Shown here one piece after another: positions 17,836 to 25,683 of a DNA stretch of 64,000 nt. The translations under genes were made by a program, and so were the position numbers. Origin of the DNA: JAYKJB01 sp035284745 [NCBI: Candidatus Sericytochromatia bacterium] (GTDB taxonomy: Bacteria > Cyanobacteriota > Sericytochromatia > S15B-MN24); the NCBI GenBank assembly GCA_035284745.1, contig JAYKIL010000008.1, positions 62,001 to 126,000 on the forward strand. Direction: 5' to 3'. Below the pieces are notes generated by a model, which saw nothing but the letters and a program-made list of their open reading frames with translations, did no database searches and was not told the DNA's origin. How positions within the stretch are numbered: position 1 is the stretch's first letter; each line of letters begins with the position of its first letter.

Positions 17836-18624
17836 CAACCTGCTGAGGATTCTGCAAAAACCGCGCCGCGAGCAGCCTCGGGTGATTTTTTTCAGTCCTC
17901 TCGCACGGCGCCGCTGCGGCCCCAATCGGTGACCCGTCGCCTGGATTCAAATCTTCTGAATCCCCACGAAGCGCTGGATGCCATGGCCACTGAAGTGAGC
18001 AATGGTCGGACGCTCTTGTCCAAGTTACATCCTCGGCTCACCGTTTTGCAACGGGCGGTGGAGGTTTTGGAAGCACCGGACCAGGCATCTGTGATCTTGC
18101 GAGGTGTGGGGGCGGGGGAACTGGGCTTCACCCGGCAGGTCGTGCAAATATTGCAAGAGGATCCAAGGGTGCTGCGTCAGGTGCGCGTGGCCCTGAATCA
18201 ATGGACTCAGGCCCAAAAAGGCGTTGCCAGTGCCGAAGCGGTTTTGAGTCAGGCGGCTGCTTTCCCTGAGGCCCATCGGGCAGCTTTTGTCGCGGAGCAT
18301 TGCCACGTGGAAAAGTTAAGGGGGCAGCTTTACCCGCTCATCAACCTGCACGTGGTGTTTCGAGAGACTCCGATTCTTTCTCAGCTGGTGCCCGCCCCCA
18401 AACCCGGATATCGCGAGAAAACCCCAGCCCCCAAGCCTTTGGACGCCGCCTCAGCCGTCCGCACATCAACGGCACCGGGGCAGGTGCAGACGTCGATCGA
18501 GGACGAAGTTAAGGCAGTGGATGCCGCAATTTCGCAGGTGGTGGGCTCTATCAAACAAGCGACCGGGACCCTAAAGAATAAATTGAAAGGTTTTTTTGGG
18601 GGCGTCCCCACAGAGAACGAGTGA
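17803..18624 (+). CDS. Hypothetical helical protein (273 aa)
   Basis: Not recognised. The first 60 residues are low-complexity and basic, the middle (about 60-190) is helical and Ala/Leu/Glu/Val rich without membrane segments, then a Pro/Ala linker leads to an amphipathic C-terminal helix (VVGSIKQATGTLKNKLKGFF) that could bind membrane. A GTG at 17803, 4 bases after GGGGAGG, is taken as the start; TTG/ATG at 17785-17790 lie before that ribosome site. It is divergent from the FlhA-C-like gene, so it may belong to the same system. Confidence 0.65.
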   Translation: MDPSKKPKPQHQPAEDSAKTAPRAASGDFFQSSRTAPLRPQSVTRRLDSNLLNPHEALDAMATEVSNGRTLLSKLHPRLTVLQRAVEVLEAPDQASVILRGVGAGELGFTRQVVQILQEDPRVLRQVRVALNQWTQAQKGVASAEAVLSQAAAFPEAHRAAFVAEHCHVEKLRGQLYPLINLHVVFRETPILSQLVPAPKPGYREKTPAPKPLDAASAVRTSTAPGQVQTSIEDEVKAVDAAISQVVGSIKQATGTLKNKLKGFFGGVPTENE

Positions 18625-18630
18625 ATTTTT

Positions 18631-19383
18631 TTACTGCGGCGCTGTGCGTTCGTTGGCTTGGTTTGGATTCACCGGGAGGTAAATCGCTGCAGCGCGTTGT
18701 AAGTCCACATCGAGGCCAGAGGCGAGGGAATCGTTGGGGTCAACTTGAGGCACCGCAGGCGCCACCTGACGTGTCGACGCATTGATGGTGAGCTTTTTCT
18801 TTCCGGTGTAGACCCACCACACGGGGTCTTCATTTGAGTGATTGAGCAGGATGGCTCGACTGAGGCTGAAGGAGCGTTGGGCGTTCGGCGGGCACGTTGT
18901 CCCAGGAGGGCACGACGCTTGGCCGGGTGATTGCCGGGCCATGTTGAAAGCTGTTTTCGCGCTCACGGGAGTGGAGTCCTCCAGCGGCTTGAGATTGGCG
19001 ACCAGGCGCGCGTAATCTGGCATGGCTCCGTACTGCGCGATCGCCCGAAATCCATAGTGGCGAGCAACGAAAACACTCGGTTTTGAATCGTGAAAGCGAC
19101 TGGGAGAGAAAAACACGTTCGCGGATGCCGATACTTGTAACAGTCCCAGCCCCGTCGAATGGATAGCCAGTACTCGAACTGCATCATCCGACCAATGTTT
19201 GGCTCGCCGAGTGTCCTCCTTGAAGATGCCTGGATCATCCGGTGCGACGGCTGAAATAGACGGCGTCCTTCCTGGGCCATTGGCGGGGAACGGACCTCGC
19301 GGTATCGGCCCTTGGGCGCGCCCACAGCCTGTTAAAAGCGCAGCTCCCACGAGCGTGAGAAGCAGTCTTGTGTTTGCTCGCAT
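18631..19383 (-). CDS. Hypothetical lipoprotein (250 aa)
   Basis: The signal peptide with lipobox LLTGC (Cys 20) marks a lipoprotein. The mature part has a Pro/Gly-rich opening and a globular region (about 60-150) with no recognised family. A Cys pair (SCPPGTTCPP, about residues 168-177) could form a disulfide. The ATG at 19383 has GGAGGA 7 bases upstream. It converges on the 17803 gene with a 6-base gap and diverges from the allantoin operon. Confidence 0.75.
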   Translation of the reverse strand: MRANTRLLLTLVGAALLTGCGRAQGPIPRGPFPANGPGRTPSISAVAPDDPGIFKEDTRRAKHWSDDAVRVLAIHSTGLGLLQVSASANVFFSPSRFHDSKPSVFVARHYGFRAIAQYGAMPDYARLVANLKPLEDSTPVSAKTAFNMARQSPGQASCPPGTTCPPNAQRSFSLSRAILLNHSNEDPVWWVYTGKKKLTINASTRQVAPAVPQVDPNDSLASGLDVDLQRAAAIYLPVNPNQANERTAPQ

Positions 19384-19427
19384 CCGGTGTCCTCCGACTT
19401 TCTTGAATGGCTTATCGGTCGGCACAT

Positions 19428-19440
19428 CGTCAAAATGACG
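19428..19440. promoter_or_regulatory. Palindrome upstream of the ureide operon
   Basis: CGTCA-AAA-TGACG is a perfect 5-bp palindrome with a 3-base centre, in the gap between the lipoprotein gene and allantoinase. The related sequence TGTCAAAATGAG recurs at about 19519. Together they could be operator half-sites for the purine-degradation operon. Confidence 0.3.
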
Positions 19441-19592
19441 TAAAAAAAATGTTAAATAAATGGATTCGCGGTAAGGTTCTCGACGAGGCAAAACTTTCGG
19501 TTGCTGGGGCATCCTCAGTGTGTCAAAATGAGAATTTCTTGCTTCGGGCTGCCGACAGCAGTTTCCCTCGGTTCTGGTCTATAGGGGTTTAC

Positions 19593-20957
19593 GTGACTGC
19601 TGCTTCTGCATTCGCTGTTTGCGCCGATCGCATTCTTACCCCCGCCGGTTGGTCACACGACGCGGTCTTGGTGTCCGAGGGGCGTGTTCAAGGGCTGATC
19701 CCGCGCGGAGAAATTCCCGCCGCCCTGAGGGTCGAGAATTTTGAGGGGGCGGAGCTGGTGCCGGGGGTGGTAGACAGTCACGTTCATCTCAATGATCCCG
19801 GCCGGGCTGAATGGGAGGGCTTTCGGACGGGTACTCGAGCCGCTGCCGCCGGCGGGATTACCACGGTGGTCGATATGCCCCTTAACAGTATCCCCGTCAC
19901 CACAACGCGGGTGGCATTGGAGGCGAAGCGTGCGGCGGCCTCGCAGGCTTGTTGGGTGGATGTCGCTTTTTGGGGCGGTGTGATTCCGGGGAATCAGAAT
20001 GAGCTTCTTCCGATGGTGGAGTCTGGTGTCGTCGGCTTCAAGGCCTTTATGTGTCACTCAGGCATCGATGCCTTTCCCGCCTCCCCCCCAGACGTATTAC
20101 GCCATGCCCTCAATGTCCTCGCACCGACCTCCGTGCCCTTGCTGGTACACGCGGAGCTCGACGCGCTTGCGGTCTCTCCCGAGGGGGACTCCTCCAACCA
20201 TTACCTTGATTTTTTGCGGACACGACCTCCCGCGATGGAGGTTGAAGCCATTCGGCTTCTGATTCAATTACTCCGTGAGACGGGAGGCCGGGCGCATATC
20301 GTTCACCTCTCCAGTGCAGACGCCCTGCCTCTGATAGCACAGGCCAAAGCAGAGGGTTTGCGCCTCTCTGTGGAGACGTGCCCGCATTATTTAACGTTTT
20401 CGGCCGAAGACATCCCGCTCGGGGCGACTGAGTATAAATGTGCCCCCCCCATTCGAGAACGAGAGAATCGCGAACGCTTGTGGCAAGGACTCTCGGACGG
20501 CGTGATCGATTTTATCGCCTGCGATCACTCTCCTTGCACACCGGCGCTCAAGCTGATGGAAAGTGGTGATTTTTTGGGGGCTTGGGGGGGCATTTCATCG
20601 TTACAATTTAGCGTGTCAGCCGTCTGGACGGAGGCTCACCGACGGGGTTTTGATGTCCCCACCGTCTGGCGTTGGCTGGCTGCCCGAACAGCGGCATTCT
20701 GCGGACTGGGAGATCGAAAAGGTTGCATCGCGCCCGGATATGATGCTGATCTCGTGGCGTGGCGGCCTGCCGGACAACGAACGGTGCAGGCCGACTTCAT
20801 CCTTCACCGGCATTCGTTGACCCCCTATTTGGGTCGGTCTCTTTTGGGGGAGGTTGATGCGACCTGGGTCAGGGGAGAATACGTTTATAACCGGGGTGAA
20901 CTGAGCGTTGACCCCCGCGGTATTTGCATTACACCTGGTTCCGCAACGACAATTTGA
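19593..20957 (+). CDS. allB: Allantoinase
   Basis: Hydrolyses the allantoin ring to allantoate. The 454-residue amidohydrolase shows the metal-ligand set: DSHVHLNDPG, the lysine in VVGFKAFMCHSG that is usually carboxylated, His in LLVHAE and IVHLSS, and Asp in ACDHSPC. The GTG at 19593 follows AGGGG by about 5 bases, and the frame extending further upstream lies in non-conserved sequence. It is first in an operon with allantoicase, OHCU decarboxylase and HIU hydrolase. Dihydropyrimidinase is the main alternative, but the neighbours and motifs favour allantoinase. Confidence 0.93.
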   Translation: MTAASAFAVCADRILTPAGWSHDAVLVSEGRVQGLIPRGEIPAALRVENFEGAELVPGVVDSHVHLNDPGRAEWEGFRTGTRAAAAGGITTVVDMPLNSIPVTTTRVALEAKRAAASQACWVDVAFWGGVIPGNQNELLPMVESGVVGFKAFMCHSGIDAFPASPPDVLRHALNVLAPTSVPLLVHAELDALAVSPEGDSSNHYLDFLRTRPPAMEVEAIRLLIQLLRETGGRAHIVHLSSADALPLIAQAKAEGLRLSVETCPHYLTFSAEDIPLGATEYKCAPPIRERENRERLWQGLSDGVIDFIACDHSPCTPALKLMESGDFLGAWGGISSLQFSVSAVWTEAHRRGFDVPTVWRWLAARTAAFCGLGDRKGCIAPGYDADLVAWRPAGQRTVQADFILHRHSLTPYLGRSLLGEVDATWVRGEYVYNRGELSVDPRGICITPGSATTI

Positions 20958-20969
20958 AGGGTTCTTGAT

Positions 20970-21989
20970 ATGGAATCGTTTACCGAACTGGTCGACCTCG
21001 CTGCTGAACGTGTTGGGGGGTGCGCCTTGTTCGCCAGCGATGAATTCTTTGCGGGGAAAGAAAATCTTTTAAAGGCCGGTGACGGCGTTTTTGTTGCCGA
21101 TAAATATACAGAAAACGGGAAATGGATGGACGGTTGGGAGTCGCGTCGTAAGCGCGTGCCGGGCCACGATTATTGTCTCGTTCGTTTAGGGTTAAGTGGC
21201 CGGGTTCACGGGGTTGACATCAATACGCAGCATTTTCTGGGCAATTATCCAGAGGCCGCCGCGGTTGACCTGTGCGAGGCCCCGTTGGATGCGTCCATCG
21301 AAATATTGGAGAGCCAGGCCATCCAGTGGACCGAGGTGGTTCCGCTGTCGCGCCTTGAGGGAGGAACGCAAAACCTATTTTCTGTTAACTCGGCGGTCCG
21401 GTCCACGCACGCTCGTCTAAGAATATATCCCGACGGGGGGGTCGCCCGCTTCCGGGTCTATGGCGATGTCATGCCCGATTGGGAAACCCTGATGAGATCG
21501 GGTGAGCCCGTTGACTTGGCATCTGCGATGCACGGAGGACGCGCAGTTTTGGCGAACGATATGTTTTTTGGCCATCGCAGCAACCTGATTATGCCGGGGC
21601 GTGCCGCCAACATGGGGGATGGCTGGGAAACGAGACGTAAGCGCGGGCCGGGAAATGATTGGGTGATTGTCCAACTGGGACGTCCGGGTTCTATTGAGCA
21701 CATCGAGGTAGATACCAATCACTTTAAGGGTAATTTCCCTGACCGGTGTTCAATCGAGGGAACCTTTCTTCCGCCTGGGGTTCCTTCTGAGTTCTTAACG
21801 AGTCTTGCCATTGCCTGGAAGCCGGTGCTCGGCATGACCCCATTGCGGCCGCATCATCGCCATTTTTTTGGGGAGGAAATATTGCCCGGGGGGCCCTATA
21901 CCCATATACGGCTCAGTATTTATCCGGACGGGGGCGTCAGTCGCTTGCGCCTTTTTGGGCGGCCTGTGGAGGAAAACCTTGAACATTGA
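20970..21989 (+). CDS. alc: Allantoicase
   Basis: Converts allantoate to ureidoglycolate and urea. The 339-residue protein consists of two repeated allantoicase domains. Each has a FASDEFFA/LANDMFFG opening, a DGWE(S/T)RRKR-GP/V-GxD motif, a conserved DiNTqHFlGNyP/DTNHFKGNFP motif and a RlriYPDGGVaR/RLSIYPDGGVSR closing strand. Both repeats look intact. It starts 12 bases after allB. Some bacteria use allantoate amidohydrolase instead, so this organism keeps the allantoicase branch, which yields ureidoglycolate. Confidence 0.96.
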   Translation: MESFTELVDLAAERVGGCALFASDEFFAGKENLLKAGDGVFVADKYTENGKWMDGWESRRKRVPGHDYCLVRLGLSGRVHGVDINTQHFLGNYPEAAAVDLCEAPLDASIEILESQAIQWTEVVPLSRLEGGTQNLFSVNSAVRSTHARLRIYPDGGVARFRVYGDVMPDWETLMRSGEPVDLASAMHGGRAVLANDMFFGHRSNLIMPGRAANMGDGWETRRKRGPGNDWVIVQLGRPGSIEHIEVDTNHFKGNFPDRCSIEGTFLPPGVPSEFLTSLAIAWKPVLGMTPLRPHHRHFFGEEILPGGPYTHIRLSIYPDGGVSRLRLFGRPVEENLEH

Positions 21990-22491
21990 GGCGTTTGACA
22001 AAATGGATGCGACAGGCGCTAAAGTACAGTTGCAGCGCTGCTGCGGAGCCACCCGCTGGGTTCAGGGAATGTTGGAACGGAGGCCCTTTCAAAGCAAGCA
22101 AGCCGTTCTGGATGCGGCCGATATGGTATGGTCGGGCCTCGACTCCTCTGATTGGCGGGAGGCATTTCAGCACCATCCGCGCATCGGCGATGTTGCTGGT
22201 TTGAGGGAGAAATTCGCTTCGACAGCTGTTTGGGCCAAAGGAGAACAGGCGGCCACTGCACTGGCAGACGAGGCGACTTTGCAGGCCCTCGCGGAAGGAA
22301 ATCGTCAATATGAAGCGCGTTTCGGTTTTATTTTTATCGTCTGCGCAACCGGAAAAACGGCTGTCGAAATGCTAAATTTGCTTCGCGGTCGGCTGCAGAA
22401 TCAACCCGAGAAGGAGGGGGCGATCGCCGCGGCGGAACAACACAAAATCACCCGCTTGCGCCTAGAAAAACTTTTTGAGGAAGCCCTATGA
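21979..22491 (+). CDS. uraD: OHCU decarboxylase
   Basis: Decarboxylates 2-oxo-4-hydroxy-4-carboxy-5-ureidoimidazoline to (S)-allantoin, the third step from urate. The 170-residue protein has the catalytic-site block HHPRIGD (His 66) and the EARFGFIFIVCATGK segment typical of the family. The TTG start at 21979, with GGAGG 6 bases upstream, overlaps the alc stop by 11 bases, which implies coupling. No peroxisomal-type signal is expected or seen. Confidence 0.94.
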   Translation: MNIEAFDKMDATGAKVQLQRCCGATRWVQGMLERRPFQSKQAVLDAADMVWSGLDSSDWREAFQHHPRIGDVAGLREKFASTAVWAKGEQAATALADEATLQALAEGNRQYEARFGFIFIVCATGKTAVEMLNLLRGRLQNQPEKEGAIAAAEQHKITRLRLEKLFEEAL

Positions 22492-22829
22492 ATTCTTTAT
22501 CAACACACATTCTAAACCAGGCGACCGGACGGCCCGCTGGCGGCGTGCCGGTGACGTTGCTGCGGTTGAACGCGGAGGGACGTCGCGTCCTCGCGACAGG
22601 GATGACGGATGGGGACGGACGGGTCCGTGATTTTTTGCCGGGTTCCGGTGGCTTGGCGGGGGGAACCTACGCCTTGCACTTTGACACTGCGTCTTATTTC
22701 CAAACACAAAAAGTGAAGGGGTTTTACCCATATGTTGAGGTGGTGTTTGAGCTTGATCCGGATGGCGGTCACACCCATGTGCCCTTGCTGTTAAGTCCTT
22801 ACGGGTTTTCTACCTACCGAGGCAGTTAA
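22488..22829 (+). CDS. uraH: 5-hydroxyisourate hydrolase (transthyretin-like)
   Basis: Hydrolyses 5-hydroxyisourate, the direct product of urate oxidase, to OHCU. It is a 113-residue transthyretin-fold protein with the N-terminal active-site motif THILNQATGRPA, the arginine and histidine positions of the family, and the diagnostic C-terminal YRGS. It overlaps the uraD stop as ATGA, so the four ureide genes form one coupled operon. Urate oxidase itself is not in the window. Confidence 0.96.
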   Translation: MNSLSTHILNQATGRPAGGVPVTLLRLNAEGRRVLATGMTDGDGRVRDFLPGSGGLAGGTYALHFDTASYFQTQKVKGFYPYVEVVFELDPDGGHTHVPLLLSPYGFSTYRGS

Positions 22830-22830
22830 G

Positions 22831-22860
22831 CACCCTGTCCTGCAGACAGAGATCAGGGTG
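22831..22860. terminator. Hairpin between convergent uraH and Sel1 genes
   Basis: CACCCTG (22831-22837) and CAGGGTG (22854-22860) form a 7-bp stem in the 23-base convergent gap, overlapping the end of the Sel1 gene. There is no T-tract, so termination strength is uncertain. Confidence 0.35.
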
Positions 22861-23941
22861 AACGCAAGGAGCGCTTTTCGGTCTTGCGTTTCTGACTCAC
22901 GAGGCGTTTATCCGCCTCGGTGAGTTGCTTGGGTGACATTCTCAGTTTCAGGGCTGCTTGATTGTTTCTGGCATCTTCATCGCCTCTGTCGGCGGCCATT
23001 TGGTACCAGACATAGGCGCTGACCATGTCCTTTGTGGTACCCTCCCCTTCCTCATACGCCAAAGCAAGATTGTATTGCGCTGACACGTCGCCCTGAACGG
23101 CTGCCCTGAGGTACCATTTCAGCGCTTCCGCCTTGTCCGCAACAATACCCTCCCCCCGAGCCAGCATCAGGCCTAAATTGAATTGCGCCTTGGGATTCCC
23201 CTGCTCTGCGGCGCGTCGATACCATTTGACGGCTTCGACGTTGTCTTCGGTGATCCCCTCGCCCTCGTCGTACATCAAACCCAAATTCAGCTGGGCTTTC
23301 GGATGACCTCGTTCCGCCGCTTTTTGGTACCATTTAACGGCTTCCCCGTTATTTTCGGGGATGTCATCCCCCTCATCGTAGATGAGCGCCAGGTTGAACA
23401 TCGCAGAGATGTCGCCGGCCTCCGCGGCACGCAGGAACCAACGACGAGATTCTGCCTTGTTGGCCGGAACTCCTTCCCCTCGCCCGTGCATGATGGCAAG
23501 GTTGAACATCGCAGCCGGATCGCCCTGTTGGGCTGCTTTGGTATACCAAACCACCGCTTGTGCGTTGTTCTCTGGTCCGCCCTCCCCCTCGTCGTACATA
23601 ATGGCGAGGTTATACTGCGCCTTCGCGAAGCCCTGCTCGGCAGACTTCGTGTACCACTTCAGGGCTTCGGCCTTGTCCTGAGGGAGTTCGCCCCCCTCGT
23701 CATAGAGCAAAGCGAGGTTATACTGGGCCTCAGGATTCCCTCTTTCGGCCAGTCTTTTCAGTACGTCCAGCCGGGTCGGCCGCGTGTTTTTTGATTCGCT
23801 GGATTTCGGAACGGCCATCGGTGAGTTTTGTTCGGCGGCAATGGGTGTGGGAGCTGCCCAGGCAGAATGACCCACTGAACCGAAGAGCAAAAGGAAGGCC
23901 GCAGCCAAGGTGACCGATGAAAAAGAGAGGGGGGGGTGCAT
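22853..23941 (-). CDS. Secreted Sel1-repeat (TPR-like) protein
   Basis: A 362-residue protein with a signal peptide ending in AWAAP. From about residue 70 there are seven complete 36-residue Sel1-like repeats (NLALxYDEGEG...EAxKWYxKAAExG) plus a partial eighth. Such helical solenoids act as protein-protein interaction scaffolds, often in the periplasm. The nearly identical repeats make the DNA repetitive at 108-base intervals. The ATG at 23941 has GGAG 6 bases upstream. The partner is unknown, and nothing ties it functionally to the ureide operon. Confidence 0.9.
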   Translation of the reverse strand: MHPPLSFSSVTLAAAFLLLFGSVGHSAWAAPTPIAAEQNSPMAVPKSSESKNTRPTRLDVLKRLAERGNPEAQYNLALLYDEGGELPQDKAEALKWYTKSAEQGFAKAQYNLAIMYDEGEGGPENNAQAVVWYTKAAQQGDPAAMFNLAIMHGRGEGVPANKAESRRWFLRAAEAGDISAMFNLALIYDEGDDIPENNGEAVKWYQKAAERGHPKAQLNLGLMYDEGEGITEDNVEAVKWYRRAAEQGNPKAQFNLGLMLARGEGIVADKAEALKWYLRAAVQGDVSAQYNLALAYEEGEGTTKDMVSAYVWYQMAADRGDEDARNNQAALKLRMSPKQLTEADKRLVSQKRKTEKRSLRSP

Positions 23942-24028
23942 GGCGACTCCGAGACTTGCGGCCGCGAGGCTCCGGCCGTGGTTTTTTTTTACCCAGTCAG
24001 GGCACAACGTTTCCTCCTCGACCGGATC

Positions 24029-25495
24029 CTAACACGCGGAAGGTGCTCCTGCTGTTCGACGATTTTCGAGGATTTTCAGGAATGAGCGGCCGCGAAGTTC
24101 TTCAAGTGTGACACCGGTATCGAGGGCTTCTTCTTCCCGAATGGCTCCGCAGTTGATACCCCGCAAGAAGAAGTTTAACAGACCCTGACCGGTCGCGGCA
24201 TCGTCAAAAATATCGCCCACCAAGGTGGCCTGGGCCGCTTTTTCTATGAAATTTTTCAACCGCAGACTGGCCGGTTCAAGACCCTCTAGGAAGAACGTAT
24301 AAACGGCAGCATACCGGGTGGGAAGTTGCGCGGGATGAAGATCCCAGCCCTGGTAGTAGGCGTGGGTCAGTGAGTGGCGGATGTGCCGGGCGTGCAACTC
24401 CCACGCACGATGGACCGTGCGACGGTTCTCGTTGTGTTGCTCCACGCTGAGGTTATCACCCCGGTAAGGAGGCACGGGCATCACGTTGGTCGCGCCATCG
24501 GAGAGATTGACGCCGGTGCCAGCCAATGAAACCTGCATCGCGTGGCGAGCGTAGTCACAAGCCGGGTGGTCCATGCGTTGTTCTGCGGCTGTGACGTTAC
24601 AGCCTGCCGTATAGTCATAGGTGCCGAAATGAGCTCCCACGCAGCGTCCATCGGCCGCGCGAACCATCGAGGGCAGTGCACACATCCCACTGTGGTCTAT
24701 GATCGCCTGCGGAGTTTCCACCATCAGTTCACATTTTAAGCGGCCGGGTGGAAGTCCGTTGGCTGCTTCAAGAGCACTTAAGAGTTCCGTTAATGCGCGG
24801 ACCTGTGCTGGAATGACGACCTTGGGAAGCGTGACAACAAAGTTGCCCGGAAGCACCCCTTGAGACTCTCGCAGCAAGGTCGTGATGAAAAGGTCGAGCG
24901 TGCGGATGCTTCGTGTCCTGAGTTCTTCGGAAAATGGCTTGATCCGTATCCCAATAAAGGGGGGAAGCATCCCCGCGCTGAGGGCGAGGGCCGTTTCCCG
25001 TGCCGCGCGTTCCGCGTGCTCATCTTCTTCGGCGTCGGAGCGAATTCCGAAGCCATCTTCAAAGTCGATGCGAAAGTCTTCGACAGCTTCTCGTCCGAGT
25101 TTCTCCTGGACGCGGGAGTAAACTGTCCAGGCCAGCCAGGCCGCCCGATTCGAGTGCCGTGCCAGTTCGGGGTTGGCTGCAACTGCTGCGTGCAGGGCAT
25201 TCCCCGCCTCGAGATCTTCGGGTAAGGTTTCAGCGCCAGGTAATTTAATGGCCTGCGCAAAAATGACGCAGTTCGGGGCATAGTCGGCGAGGGCCTGTTT
25301 TGCACGCTCTGCCATCTTGGGCACAGAATCCCGCTTCCAAAGCTGTGCTCCCCCGTAAACGGTATGGACCGCCTGCCGCTCAGTTGAATCTCCCGGATAG
25401 GCTGCGAGATATTCTGCATTTGCTTTCGACAGGTGAGACATGACCGCTGCGAGCGTGTCGGCAGACAATGAAAGGCCTGGTTGGGATATCGCCAT
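24029..25495 (-). CDS. HpcH/HpaI aldolase/citrate lyase-like TIM-barrel enzyme (DUF6986-type)
   Basis: A 488-residue protein whose central part has the pattern of the citrate-lyase-beta/malate-synthase barrel: EDFRIDFEDGFG and IGIRIKPF (substrate/metal site), FVVTLPKV, ELMVETPQAI with the metal-ligand Glu, and GAHFGTYDYTA. It differs from malate synthases A and G and matches, from memory, the DUF6986 family. The reaction is unknown but probably acts on a small oxoacid or acyl-CoA. The ATG at 25495 has GGAGGG 6 bases upstream. It lies beside the ureide operon and shares a divergent promoter region with a solute-binding protein gene. Confidence 0.75.
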   Translation of the reverse strand: MAISQPGLSLSADTLAAVMSHLSKANAEYLAAYPGDSTERQAVHTVYGGAQLWKRDSVPKMAERAKQALADYAPNCVIFAQAIKLPGAETLPEDLEAGNALHAAVAANPELARHSNRAAWLAWTVYSRVQEKLGREAVEDFRIDFEDGFGIRSDAEEDEHAERAARETALALSAGMLPPFIGIRIKPFSEELRTRSIRTLDLFITTLLRESQGVLPGNFVVTLPKVVIPAQVRALTELLSALEAANGLPPGRLKCELMVETPQAIIDHSGMCALPSMVRAADGRCVGAHFGTYDYTAGCNVTAAEQRMDHPACDYARHAMQVSLAGTGVNLSDGATNVMPVPPYRGDNLSVEQHNENRRTVHRAWELHARHIRHSLTHAYYQGWDLHPAQLPTRYAAVYTFFLEGLEPASLRLKNFIEKAAQATLVGDIFDDAATGQGLLNFFLRGINCGAIREEEALDTGVTLEELRGRSFLKILENRRTAGAPSAC

Positions 25496-25573
25496 TGATG
25501 ACCCTCCTGTGGTGGTGATTAAAACAGCATTGAGGTCCTTGCTGAAGAGTAGCAACCCCGTCAAAGTGGCCCG

Positions 25574-25613
25574 GATTGTACCACGTTCTGGGGGATGCCA
25601 CCGTGGTACAATC
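25574..25613. promoter_or_regulatory. Symmetric divergent promoter/operator with 12-bp inverted repeat
   Basis: GATTGTACCACG (25574-25585) and CGTGGTACAATC (25602-25613) are a perfect 12-bp inverted repeat with a 16-base spacer. Each arm read outward contains TGGTACAAT, an extended -10 with one mismatch, so the element could serve as back-to-back promoters for the genes starting at 25495 (minus) and 25684 (plus), or as one dimeric operator. Confidence 0.6.
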
Positions 25614-25683
25614 TGGCTGGGTTTCAGCCATAGAGACGTCTTTCACTGCCCTTAACTTCTGGCCTGTCACCCCGGAGGTTTTT

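Noticed and set aside
23060-23730. Regular 108-base DNA repeats suggesting a repeat array
   Set aside because: They are the coding repeats of the Sel1 protein, in frame and with protein-level conservation, not CRISPR or tandem non-coding repeats.
24029-25495. Malate synthase A annotation
   Set aside because: The barrel motifs look related and the glyoxylate context is tempting, but the overall sequence does not match malate synthase A or G and fits an HpcH/HpaI-like unknown family better.
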